Assembly: GCA_965206405.1 (NCBI GenBank)
Contig: CBDBJQ010000006.1
Coordinates: 2,542,001-2,606,000, forward strand
From: CBDBJQ01 sp965206405
Lineage (GTDB): Bacteria > Pseudomonadota > Alphaproteobacteria > UBA8366
Length of the DNA: 64,000 nucleotides
Direction: 5' to 3'
A program made the translations under genes and the position numbers. Below, piece by piece: positions 18,670-26,881 of this stretch (position 1 is the stretch's first letter; every line of letters begins with the position of its first letter). The notes below the pieces were generated by a model. The model saw only the letters and a list, made by a program, of their open reading frames with translations, was not told the origin of the DNA and did no database searches.

Positions 18670-18713
18670 GAACCGAGAGAGCTAGAAGGCCGGCCGCCGC
18701 AACGTTCAGGCAG

Positions 18714-18752
18714 GGCCTTCAGGTGAGGTCTTCAGGTGAGATCTTCAGGTAG
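18714..18752. repeat. 13-bp unit in three tandem copies
   Basis: The unit GGTCTTCAGGTGA occurs three times with one to four mismatches, spanning the stop codon of the COQ9 gene. Confidence 0.75.
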
Positions 18753-19395
18753 AGCGACGGGAGCGAAGAAACGTGCCGATCCCAGCGAACGCGGACCCAA
18801 GCGAGGAAGCAAGCGGCGGAATTTGCGGCCCTTTGGCCACGGTTATGAGACCGGCGATGCGCCGGTCGAGAAACGCCCAGCTATCGGCAAACTCCTCCGA
18901 ATCATCCTGTAGCCAGTGCAACAGGGTTGCGGCGTAGACGCCCGACAGAAGCGTGCGCTTGGAATAGAAGTTCCAGTCCGCCGAGCGATCCCCGATTCCG
19001 CGCCACACGGCATCGGCCGTCGCCCAGAGTAGCCGGGCTGCCAGCGGCTGATTGCCAGGAAACGCCAGGCGGGCGGCGGCCCGGCGCACCGCCTCCCGGT
19101 GCGCGGCCTCCCCCTCGAGGCGGAGCCGGACTCCAAGCGCGACCTTGTCGCGCACCCGCATCGCCGCGAGATTACGGCCTGCGAGTTTTTTCAGGACGGC
19201 CCGATCGGCAGCGCTGCTGCATTCCTCGATCAACTCGATCGCACCACCAGGGAAAGCGAGCACCGCCCGCTCCGGATCGCAGCCGAGATCCGCAGCGCCC
19301 GCCCGTAGCGCCCGCAACGTCCAGCCGTCAAAGGGCACATGCCTCTGGGTAGCCTGGGCAAGCGCCGATCTGTCGATGCTGTCGTTCATGCTCAT
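18745..19395 (-). CDS. COQ9 family protein
   Basis: A 216-residue protein of the COQ9 family, a lipid-binding TetR-fold-like protein that in mitochondria and alphaproteobacteria assists ubiquinone biosynthesis. The N-terminal helical part (VPFDGWTLRALRAGAADLG) and the C-terminal SADWNFYSKRTLLSGVYAATLLHWL are the recognisable blocks. It overlaps a small tandem repeat at its stop codon and is divergent from rpsU. Confidence 0.88.
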   Translation of the reverse strand: MSMNDSIDRSALAQATQRHVPFDGWTLRALRAGAADLGCDPERAVLAFPGGAIELIEECSSAADRAVLKKLAGRNLAAMRVRDKVALGVRLRLEGEAAHREAVRRAAARLAFPGNQPLAARLLWATADAVWRGIGDRSADWNFYSKRTLLSGVYAATLLHWLQDDSEEFADSWAFLDRRIAGLITVAKGPQIPPLASSLGSAFAGIGTFLRSRRST

Positions 19396-19552
19396 GATAC
19401 CAGATATACCATTGCGCCTGATTTACCGTCGATTCATTATCGGTGCATCCCTGCAGGGGTCACCAAACCGCCCTCTTTACCCGCACCGGTGCGATATGGT
19501 ATCCAACCTGTTCTGACAGACTGCAACGACCTGCATTTCCAGGAGAAAACCG

Positions 19553-19759
19553 ATCGTTCAGGTAAGCGTACGCGACAACAATGTCGACCAGGCCCTCAAA
19601 GTCCTGAAGAAAAAGCTTCAGCGTGAAGGCGTGTTCCGCGAGATGAAACTGCGGCGGGCCTATGAAAAACCTTCCCAACGTAAAGCCCGGGAAAAAGCCG
19701 AAGCCATTCGTCGACACCGCAAGCTGATGCGCAAGAGGCTCGAACGCGAAGGCTTCTAG
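19553..19759 (+). CDS. rpsU: 30S ribosomal protein S21, apparent ATC start
   Basis: A 68-residue S21 of the small ribosomal subunit: the frame reads VQVSVRDNNVDQALKVLKKK at the start, then FREMKLRRAYEKPSQRKARE, and ends KRLEREGF before TAG. No ATG, GTG or TTG stands at the right place. The family N-terminus (M-V-Q-V-S-V-R) puts the initiator at ATC, 19553-19555, seven bases after a perfect AGGAG (19541-19545). Either it uses the rare ATC start or the base is a sequence error. Confidence 0.88.
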   Translation: MVQVSVRDNNVDQALKVLKKKLQREGVFREMKLRRAYEKPSQRKAREKAEAIRRHRKLMRKRLEREGF

Positions 19760-19944
19760 CCCTACGGCACGCGGATTCTCCGCATTTCGTAATCGACAAC
19801 TCCGTTCTCCCACGCCGCCGGCAGCGTTTTCGCGCGTCTGCTCATTGGCGGCATTTCTGCACATCTCGACCTTATACCTCACCTGATGTGGCGCTTCTTG
19901 AGGACGCTTGCCGAAAACCCGTCGGGAGTTCACCATGGACCGGA

Positions 19945-20958
19945 ATGAAAACCGGCCTTGCCCTTCCGTGCGCGCTTGCGCTCTTTCTTGGTGTTTTCGC
20001 CACACCCCTGCTGTCCGCATCGGCTGCCGACGCCCCGGCGGGCTGGAAACAGGACTGGCCGAAGACGGATTTCTCGAAGCACGCAGTGCCGCTCCGCGAA
20101 ATTCTTGACGGCGGGCCGCCCAAGGACGGCATACCGGCAATCAACGAACCTCGCTTCATACCTGCCTCGGAGGTGAAGGATTTGGCCGACCGGGAGCCGG
20201 TTATCGGCCTCGTGATCGAGGGCGAGGCACGGGCCTATCCGCTGCGCATCCTTATGCGACACGAAATCGTCAATGACGAGATCGCGGGCGTCCCCATCGC
20301 CGTGACCTTCTGTCCGCTCTGCAACGCTGCGATGGTATTTGACCGCCGCGCGGGAAACCGGGTTCTTGACTTCGGCACCACCGGAAAACTGCGCAACTCC
20401 GACCTCGTCATGTACGACCGGAAAACCGAGAGCTGGTGGCAACAGTTCCTCGGCGAGGCGATCGTCGGCGATCTCACCGGCACACGTCTCAAGGCGCTTC
20501 CGGCCCGGCTGGAATCCTGGAAACTCTTCCGCGAGCGCAATCCCGACGGCATGGTGCTGGCGCCATCCGGCGACGCCGAATGGATCCATTACTGCTGCAA
20601 TCCCTATGTCGGCTACGACAGCCAACGGGGGCCCTACCCCATCTTCCTGCAGGTCGAGATGCCCAAGGGTGTGCCGGCGATGATGCGTGTCGTATCGCTG
20701 GAAAGCCGCGAGGAAGCCTGGGCGCTACCGCTTCTGCGCAAGAAGGGCGAGATCCGGATCGATGATGGAATCGTGCTCACCTGGAGTCCCGGTCAGAGTT
20801 CGGCTCTCGACTCACAGGTGATCGCCGATGGCCGGGAGGTGGGCAATGTGACTGTCCGGAGAGACGGGCCGTACGGAGCGTTCGACATCCCGCATTTCAT
20901 CGATTTCGCTTTTGCCTTCCACGCCTTTCATCCGGACCAGCCGATCCATGTGCGCTGA
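19945..20958 (+). CDS. DUF3179 domain protein, exported
   Basis: A 337-residue protein of the DUF3179 family with an N-terminal signal peptide (MKTGLALPCALALFLGVFAT, likely cut after SASA). The family core follows, with paired residues in TFCPLCNAAMVFDR, a YCCNPYVGYD motif and an RVVSLES segment. It is probably periplasmic and its role is unknown. The ATG at 19945 is chosen because it begins the signal peptide; its ribosome site is weak. A possible TTATGAGC-type leader follows rpsU. Confidence 0.82.
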   Translation: MKTGLALPCALALFLGVFATPLLSASAADAPAGWKQDWPKTDFSKHAVPLREILDGGPPKDGIPAINEPRFIPASEVKDLADREPVIGLVIEGEARAYPLRILMRHEIVNDEIAGVPIAVTFCPLCNAAMVFDRRAGNRVLDFGTTGKLRNSDLVMYDRKTESWWQQFLGEAIVGDLTGTRLKALPARLESWKLFRERNPDGMVLAPSGDAEWIHYCCNPYVGYDSQRGPYPIFLQVEMPKGVPAMMRVVSLESREEAWALPLLRKKGEIRIDDGIVLTWSPGQSSALDSQVIADGREVGNVTVRRDGPYGAFDIPHFIDFAFAFHAFHPDQPIHVR

Positions 20959-21029
20959 TAACCGGCCCGCTGATTACGATCTGATTTATGAGCCCGGGAT
21001 GCGCCCGGACCTGACACGGGAGATCCGCA

Positions 21030-21896
21030 ATGAAGAACCGCACGCTTGAGGCGACACCGCTCGGCGGGTGCATCGGCGCCAAGATTTCCGGCGTCGACCT
21101 TTCCGAAGATCTGTCCGACGAGTGTATCGGGGAGATCCGCGGCCTTCTGCTCGAGCATCTCGTGATCTTTTTTCGCCACCAGGAACTGAGCGCCGGAGAC
21201 CTGGCACGGTTCGGGCGACGCTTCAGTGATATCTACGAAGTACCGTTCATCGACAGCGTGCCGGAACAGCCCGGAGTAATTGAAATCATCAAGGAGGCCG
21301 AAGCGCGCAAGACCTACAATTTCGGCGGCACCTGGCACTCGGACGCCACTTTCGAGGAATGCCCTCCGATGGGATCGCTCCTGTATGCGATCGAAACGCC
21401 GCCTCATGGCGGTGACACACTGTTCACCAATGGCTATGCCGCCTGTGATGCACTCTCTGACGGGCTTCGCGATACTCTCGACAAGCTTAGGGCAATGCAC
21501 AGCGCCCGGCGCTCCTATGGCAGCACCGGCCGCTTTGCCGACGACGCGGACGCCACCGGGGCGGCGGGCATGTTAATCAATGTCGATGCTGCGGGCGATG
21601 CGGAAATCGCCCATCCGGTACTGCGTACCCACCCGGAAACGGGCCGCAAGACTCTCTACATCAACGACAACTTCACGATCCGGTTCGAGGATATGACTGA
21701 GACGGAATCAACACCACTGCTCGAATATCTTTGCGAGCATGCTCGGAAACCCGAGTTCACCTGCCGATTCCGCTGGACTCCGGGTGCGGTCGCGTTCTGG
21801 GACAATCGCTGCACCATGCACAAGGCGGTCAACGATTATGACGGCTATCGCCGCCGCATGCTGCGCACCACCCTGGCCGGCGATCGCCCGTTCTGA
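21030..21896 (+). CDS. TauD/TfdA-family 2-oxoglutarate dioxygenase, tandem copy 1
   Basis: A 288-residue Fe(II)/2-oxoglutarate oxygenase. The H-x-D pair is His103/Asp105 in GTWHSDATFE; the distal His is in WDNRCTMHKA and the cosubstrate Arg in RRRMLRTT. Family members include taurine and 2,4-D dioxygenases, but the substrate here is unknown. It is followed 73 bases later by a near-copy of itself; the leader just before the start codon is also similar between the two, showing that the duplication unit included it. Confidence 0.9.
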   Translation: MKNRTLEATPLGGCIGAKISGVDLSEDLSDECIGEIRGLLLEHLVIFFRHQELSAGDLARFGRRFSDIYEVPFIDSVPEQPGVIEIIKEAEARKTYNFGGTWHSDATFEECPPMGSLLYAIETPPHGGDTLFTNGYAACDALSDGLRDTLDKLRAMHSARRSYGSTGRFADDADATGAAGMLINVDAAGDAEIAHPVLRTHPETGRKTLYINDNFTIRFEDMTETESTPLLEYLCEHARKPEFTCRFRWTPGAVAFWDNRCTMHKAVNDYDGYRRRMLRTTLAGDRPF

Positions 21897-21969
21897 CGCC
21901 ACTCCGAAGAGATACTCGCAGAGAGATACACGAAAGAGACACGCGAGAGAGGTAAGGGGTATATCCGCG

Positions 21970-22836
21970 ATGAAGAACCGCACGCTCGAGGCTACGCCGC
22001 TCAGTGGGCATATCGGCGCCGAGATTTCCGGCATCGACCTTTCCGAGGATCTCTCGGACGAGCGCATCGCGGAAATTCGCAACCTTTTGCTTGAGCATCT
22101 CGTTGTCTTCTTTCGCGATCAGAACCTGACCGCCCAAGACCTGGCACGGTTCGCGCGACGCTTCGGTGACATCTACAACATCCCGTTCATCGCCAACGTG
22201 CCGGAACAGCCCGGAGTGATCGAGATCATCAAGGAGGCCGAGGCGCGCAATGCCTATAATTTCGGCGGCGTCTGGCACTCGGATGCCAGTTTCGAGAAAT
22301 GCCCTGCGATGGGATCGATCCTGTATGCGATCGAGACGCCGCTCCATGGCGGCGACACGCTGTTCACCAACGGCTACGCCGCCTGTGATGCGCTCTCCGA
22401 CGGGTTACGCCGCACCCTCGACGACCTGAAGGCAATGCATAGCGGCCGGCGTTCCTATGGTAGTGCGGGACGCTATGCCGGTGGTACCGACGCCACCGGA
22501 GCGGCGGGCATGTCGATCAACGCCAACACCGAAGGTGATGCAGAGGTCGCCCATCCGGTGCTGCGCACCCACCCGGAAACCGGCCGCAAGGCTCTCTTCG
22601 TCAACGACAACTACACGATCCGGTTCGAGAGCATGACCGAGGCGGAATCAGTACCGTTGCTCGAATATCTGTGCGAGCACGCCCGGAAACCCGAGTTCAC
22701 CTGCCAGTTTCGCTGGACCCCGGGTGCGGTGGCGTTCTGGGACAATCGCTGCACCATGCACAAGGCGATCAATGACTATGACGGTTATCGCCGCCGCATG
22801 CTGCGAACCACCGTGGCGGGAGATCGCCCGTTCTGA
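21970..22836 (+). CDS. TauD/TfdA-family 2-oxoglutarate dioxygenase, tandem copy 2
   Basis: A 288-residue paralogue of the preceding gene, about four fifths identical by eye and of exactly the same length. The metal ligands are kept (VWHSDASFE, then WDNRCTMHKA). Differences cluster in residues 30-80 and around 165-190, the regions that in TauD-like enzymes shape the substrate pocket, so the two may have split substrates. The frame is open upstream into copy 1, but the ATG at 21970 aligns with the start of copy 1. Confidence 0.9.
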   Translation: MKNRTLEATPLSGHIGAEISGIDLSEDLSDERIAEIRNLLLEHLVVFFRDQNLTAQDLARFARRFGDIYNIPFIANVPEQPGVIEIIKEAEARNAYNFGGVWHSDASFEKCPAMGSILYAIETPLHGGDTLFTNGYAACDALSDGLRRTLDDLKAMHSGRRSYGSAGRYAGGTDATGAAGMSINANTEGDAEVAHPVLRTHPETGRKALFVNDNYTIRFESMTEAESVPLLEYLCEHARKPEFTCQFRWTPGAVAFWDNRCTMHKAINDYDGYRRRMLRTTVAGDRPF

Positions 22837-22858
22837 CGCCTTCGGTCAGTGTCTTCGA

Positions 22859-23164
22859 TTAGCGTTTGATCTCGACCTCGATAAACACGAGTTCGTGCTT
22901 GCCGGCGTTGATCACGTCGTGCTCGACCCCGGCGCGACGGGCATAGGCTTGTCCGATGACGAGTTCGGCCGATTGCTCGCCGTCATTGTTGCGAAGCAAC
23001 AGCTGCCCGTCGGTGGTCGGCACCACGACATAGTCATATTCGTGGCGGTGCCAGCCTGTGGCCGCGCCCGGCGCGAATCGCCATTCGGTAACCCGCACCT
23101 GTTCATCGTCGACCTGGACCGTCGGCTGTGCCGCCAAACCGGCGTCTTTGGTATCAGAATTCAT
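22859..23164 (-). CDS. Small cupin-domain protein
   Basis: A 101-residue single-domain cupin. The first cupin motif is GWHRHEYDYVVVP (His-x-His and Glu metal ligands), and the second motif carries a His in GVEHDVINAG. Such proteins are small metal-dependent enzymes or regulators; nothing here indicates which. It is the third gene of a same-strand group behind the ABC1 kinase and the amino-acid dehydrogenase, and it converges on the tandem dioxygenases. Confidence 0.8.
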   Translation of the reverse strand: MNSDTKDAGLAAQPTVQVDDEQVRVTEWRFAPGAATGWHRHEYDYVVVPTTDGQLLLRNNDGEQSAELVIGQAYARRAGVEHDVINAGKHELVFIEVEIKR

Positions 23165-23245
23165 TGATATTGATCTCGATCTCCTGCAGCCTCCCGACAA
23201 TTCAGCCGGAAGCTTCTCCAGCAACCCCTCCGGTAATTTCCTCGG

Positions 23246-24598
23246 TTACCGATCCACCGCCTCTGCCGCCTCGCCCGTGAGCGCCACGCGGCGTTTGGCC
23301 AAAGCGGCCTCGTCGAAACCGTCGACGAGGCTGTGGAACAGCTTGTGCCAGTTGATCTCGGCGCGCAAATGCATGAACACCGAGCCGAGACCAACCGCAG
23401 CCCTGTCCATGAAAACGAATTCCCGCGGCGGCCGGACGCCGCCAAGACGGCGAAGCTCGGAATGCACCTTGCTCGCAACCCGGGCACCATAGACGCCGCT
23501 CTCGCCTTCCGGCTGTATCCGCTGCACCTTGTCCTCGATCAAGGGTGCATAGAGATACTCGGCCCACAGGTTGAGCACCTCGATTACTTCGCGTGACAGA
23601 TTGGAAAAACCCCAGGTTTCGTAGGCATGAGCGGCGAGGTCGTGATCGTCATCCCTAACCGCGCGGTAGAGATCGGTGACCCCGCGCACGAAGTGCGGCG
23701 GGAAAACGCGCACGCAGCCAAAATCAAGCAAGTTGACGGCATTGTCCGAACGCACGGTGTAGTTGCCGAGATGAGGATCGCCGTGAATCACTCCGTAGCG
23801 GTAAAACGGCACGTACCAAGCCCGGAACATGTTGTGGGCGACAGCGTTGCGGGTTTCCATCGGTGCGTCCTTCAGTTCCAGCAGCGGCCGGCCCTCGAGC
23901 CACTCCATCGTCAACAACCGCCCCGTCGACAGCTCGGACACGGCTGCCGGCACACACACACCTGCTTCTCCCTTCAGCATCTCCGTGAACAGCGCCATGC
24001 GCCGGGCCTCGAGGGTGTAGTCGAGTTCCTCGCGCAAACGGGCCTGGATCTCGAGCTGGATCTCGCTGGTCTCTATTGCCTGCTTGTCGATACCCTCGAA
24101 AACCCGAAAGGCGAGAGCCAGCTGCCGCAGATCGGCCTCGACCGCCGAGCGCATGTCGGGATATTGCAGCTTGCAGGCGAAATCCTGCCCATCCAGCGAC
24201 CGCGCCCTGTGAACCTGCCCGAGCGAAGCCGCATGTGCTGCTTTGCGTTCAAAATCGGCGAACCGCTCACGCCAGTCCGGCCCCAGTTCCGACGCCATGC
24301 GCCTGCGCACGAACGGCCAGCCCATCGCCGGCGCGCTCGACTGCAGCGTGCGCAGTTCCTGGACGTATTCCTCGGGCAGGGCGTCGGGAATGGTGGCCAG
24401 AAGCTGGGCCACCTTCATCAACGGCCCCTTCAGTCCGCCGAGTGCTTCGGTCAAATCGCCGGCATGCTTGGCCGTATCAAGATCGAAGCCAAGCCAGCGG
24501 GCAGCAAGGAAGCGTGCTGCCGTACCACCAACGGCGCCGCCAACCTTGGCATAGCGCCGGGTCCGTCCAGCTCTTGTGTCCTCGTCTGACAAGCTCAT
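23246..24598 (-). CDS. ABC1/UbiB-family atypical kinase
   Basis: A 450-residue ABC1 (UbiB/COQ8-like) protein. It has the N-terminal extension with MKVAQLL (Lys62, Gln65; the classical motif is KxGQ), the Ala-rich nucleotide loop AAHAASLGQVHRA, a catalytic HGDPHLGN and a DFG-like LLDFGC. The family supports ubiquinone biosynthesis and has ATPase activity. It lacks the two C-terminal membrane helices of E. coli UbiB. Its start overlaps the stop of the amino-acid dehydrogenase gene (ATGA), so the two are coupled. Confidence 0.87.
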   Translation of the reverse strand: MSLSDEDTRAGRTRRYAKVGGAVGGTAARFLAARWLGFDLDTAKHAGDLTEALGGLKGPLMKVAQLLATIPDALPEEYVQELRTLQSSAPAMGWPFVRRRMASELGPDWRERFADFERKAAHAASLGQVHRARSLDGQDFACKLQYPDMRSAVEADLRQLALAFRVFEGIDKQAIETSEIQLEIQARLREELDYTLEARRMALFTEMLKGEAGVCVPAAVSELSTGRLLTMEWLEGRPLLELKDAPMETRNAVAHNMFRAWYVPFYRYGVIHGDPHLGNYTVRSDNAVNLLDFGCVRVFPPHFVRGVTDLYRAVRDDDHDLAAHAYETWGFSNLSREVIEVLNLWAEYLYAPLIEDKVQRIQPEGESGVYGARVASKVHSELRRLGGVRPPREFVFMDRAAVGLGSVFMHLRAEINWHKLFHSLVDGFDEAALAKRRVALTGEAAEAVDR

Positions 24599-25905
24599 TT
24601 TTGCCAGCGATTCGGTGCATAGGGCGCAAGATCGACCCCCGGATCACGGCCGGCGATCAGATCCGCCGTCACCCGCCCCATCACCGGTCCCAGAGTCATG
24701 CCGATATGGGCGCCACCCGTCGCGAAATAAAGCCCCTCGGCGCCCGGGGCCGGACCGAGTATCGGCACCGTGTCGGGAGTCGAGGGACGCCGGCCCATCC
24801 ACAAGCTTTGCGGCTCGCCCCGCAATCCCGGCAATACATGCTTGGCCTGGCTCACGGCGCGGCGGAGGCGCCGATAATCCGGCGGCGCCTCGATGCCCGC
24901 GAGTTCGACCCCGGTAGTCAAACGGTAGCCCTCGGTCATCGGCGAGATCATGAATGTCTTCTCGGCAAAATGCACCGAGCGCCGCAGCTCCTGCTCCGGT
25001 TTCGGCAGCATCGCATGATAGCCTCGCTCGGTATCGAGCAGTATCCGCAAGCCGGCGGTGCGGGCGAGCTGGGCCGACCACGCACCGGCAGCGATGACGA
25101 CACGCGACGTCGTATGGGCGCGACCACCCTCGACGGCGATCTGCCAGCCGCCGCTGGGACGGCGGCTCAGGCCGGTTGCGCGTTCCTGCAGCACGGCGCC
25201 GCCAAGGGCCGCAAAACGCACAGCCAGGTCGGCGATGGCACGGCCAGGATTGCGGATGTTGTGGCTGTCGGAGGAATACAGCCCATGGCGGAAGATCGGT
25301 GCCAGGGACGGCTCGAGCTGGCGGATTTCGTCAGCGCCAAGCACCTCCATATTAAGACCGCTCTCCTGGATGATCCGGAGCTCCGCACCCTTGGCGCGCT
25401 CGAAAGCGGCATCGGTCTCGAAGACCCGAAGCATGCCGCCATGGCCGATCAAATCATCGATTCCGGCATCCTCGATCAGCACCCGCCAGTCATCCCAGGC
25501 GTGGTTGATGAGAGCAGCCTTGGCAGTGGCGTTGGCGAGGATCCGAGCCGGTGCGCTGTTGGCCAAAAGGGATAAAAGCCATGGGGTCATGCGCGGCAGG
25601 TAGCGCCAGCGGATCCGCAGCGGCCCGAGCGGATCCATCAGCAGTTTTGGGATGCGCGCCAGCATATCCGGTGTCGCTGTCGGCACCGAGCTGTACAGCG
25701 CTATCACGCCGGCATTGCCGAAGGAGGTCATGTTTCCCGGTGGCTCGGGATCGAGCACCGCGACCCGGTGGCCATCGCGCTGGAGATAGAGCGCGGTAGC
25801 GATGCCGGCGACGCCGGCGCCGATCACGACGATGTCGGCGACATCACCCTTCTGTCTGCCGCCCTGGGCCTGCCTGCCACCCTGAGCCGTTTCGTTTTTT
25901 GCCAT
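24595..25905 (-). CDS. FAD-dependent D-amino-acid dehydrogenase (DadA-like)
   Basis: A 436-residue flavoprotein of the DAO superfamily. It has the dinucleotide motif VVIGAGVAGIATALYLQRDG near residue 26, a substrate-domain centre, and the closing FAD motif GAEGLYFATGGAHIGMTLGP. It resembles the small subunit of D-amino-acid dehydrogenase, which feeds electrons from deamination to the quinone pool, in keeping with its coupling to an ABC1 kinase. Glycine or sarcosine oxidase-like activity is an alternative. Confidence 0.85.
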   Translation of the reverse strand: MAKNETAQGGRQAQGGRQKGDVADIVVIGAGVAGIATALYLQRDGHRVAVLDPEPPGNMTSFGNAGVIALYSSVPTATPDMLARIPKLLMDPLGPLRIRWRYLPRMTPWLLSLLANSAPARILANATAKAALINHAWDDWRVLIEDAGIDDLIGHGGMLRVFETDAAFERAKGAELRIIQESGLNMEVLGADEIRQLEPSLAPIFRHGLYSSDSHNIRNPGRAIADLAVRFAALGGAVLQERATGLSRRPSGGWQIAVEGGRAHTTSRVVIAAGAWSAQLARTAGLRILLDTERGYHAMLPKPEQELRRSVHFAEKTFMISPMTEGYRLTTGVELAGIEAPPDYRRLRRAVSQAKHVLPGLRGEPQSLWMGRRPSTPDTVPILGPAPGAEGLYFATGGAHIGMTLGPVMGRVTADLIAGRDPGVDLAPYAPNRWQK

Positions 25906-26011
25906 TCCCCATCCTTCCCGGTCGACGTTCTGCCTTCCGATCTTTCCTCACACTCCAGCCTATCGCTGCCGAGAACAAGAATCCCGCACCGAGAATGACA
26001 CGGGATTCGGT

Positions 26012-26881
26012 TCAGTCACCGCTTACGGGAAACCCGGCGCGGATCCATGTGTCGATCCGGCGGGCACAATCCTCCCAACCCGAATCCAGCATCATCGCAT
26101 GGGCCATGCCGGGCAGGATGTCCGCGACGACACCGAAACGCCGCGCTGCTGCATGGGCATAGGAGGGCGGAATGACCCTGTCCTCACCCGCACCCAGCAC
26201 CAGCACCGGGGTTCGAGTTTCATTTTTCGATGTGCGCATGCGGATTCCGCCATACAGCATGTCCCGGATCGCGCGCCGGGATTCCGGCCCGAGAAGATCG
26301 CGATAACGGGCAATGTCTTCCGGCGGCAGATCTCCGGACACCAGTGCCTCTTGCAAGAAGTCGACGGTATCAGGATGAATGCCGGAAAGATTGCTGAAGG
26401 CAATCTCCCGAAACAACCGCGTGTCCCACATCACCATCGAGGTAATCGGCCCGAGCAACCCGCCCGGCGGCACCGGCGCCATCAACACGGCCCCCGCCAT
26501 CTGGGGTACCGCCCCCTCTGCCGACGGCGTCAGCACACCATCGAGGATCTGCTGCACCACGAAGCCGCCCATCGAATGTCCGATTAGCACCGGTGGTGCC
26601 GGCAGGGACTCCATGACGACGGTGACATCCTCAGCGTAATCGTCGATACCGAAGGCGTGCAGGGACTCCCGCCCCGAGCTTGCGCCGTGGCCACGCAGGC
26701 TCAAAGCGAAAACATGATGGCCCCTGGCCGAAAACCACGGCAGGAAGTTCTCGTCCCAGCACCAGGCGCCAGCCATGGCGCCATGCACGAAGAGAAGCGG
26801 CGGGGATCCCGGGATGGATTCCGGGGCCGATTCCGGGGCCGATTCGCGGGAGCGGAGCTCGAGCCCACAGGGCCCGGTCAC
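26012..26881 (-). CDS. Alpha/beta-fold hydrolase, GTG start
   Basis: A 289-residue alpha/beta hydrolase with LLFVHGAMAGAWCW, the nucleophile elbow IGHSMGGFV, an acid-loop Asp in GAGEDRVIPP and a terminal MAHAMMLD His. The GTG at 26881 shares GTGA with the stop of the pepF gene, which fixes the start; no upstream start makes sense because it would lie inside pepF. The first 30 residues contain an ESAPESAPES repeat from a 12-bp DNA duplication (26817-26840). Substrate unknown. Confidence 0.83.
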   Translation of the reverse strand: MTGPCGLELRSRESAPESAPESIPGSPPLLFVHGAMAGAWCWDENFLPWFSARGHHVFALSLRGHGASSGRESLHAFGIDDYAEDVTVVMESLPAPPVLIGHSMGGFVVQQILDGVLTPSAEGAVPQMAGAVLMAPVPPGGLLGPITSMVMWDTRLFREIAFSNLSGIHPDTVDFLQEALVSGDLPPEDIARYRDLLGPESRRAIRDMLYGGIRMRTSKNETRTPVLVLGAGEDRVIPPSYAHAAARRFGVVADILPGMAHAMMLDSGWEDCARRIDTWIRAGFPVSGD

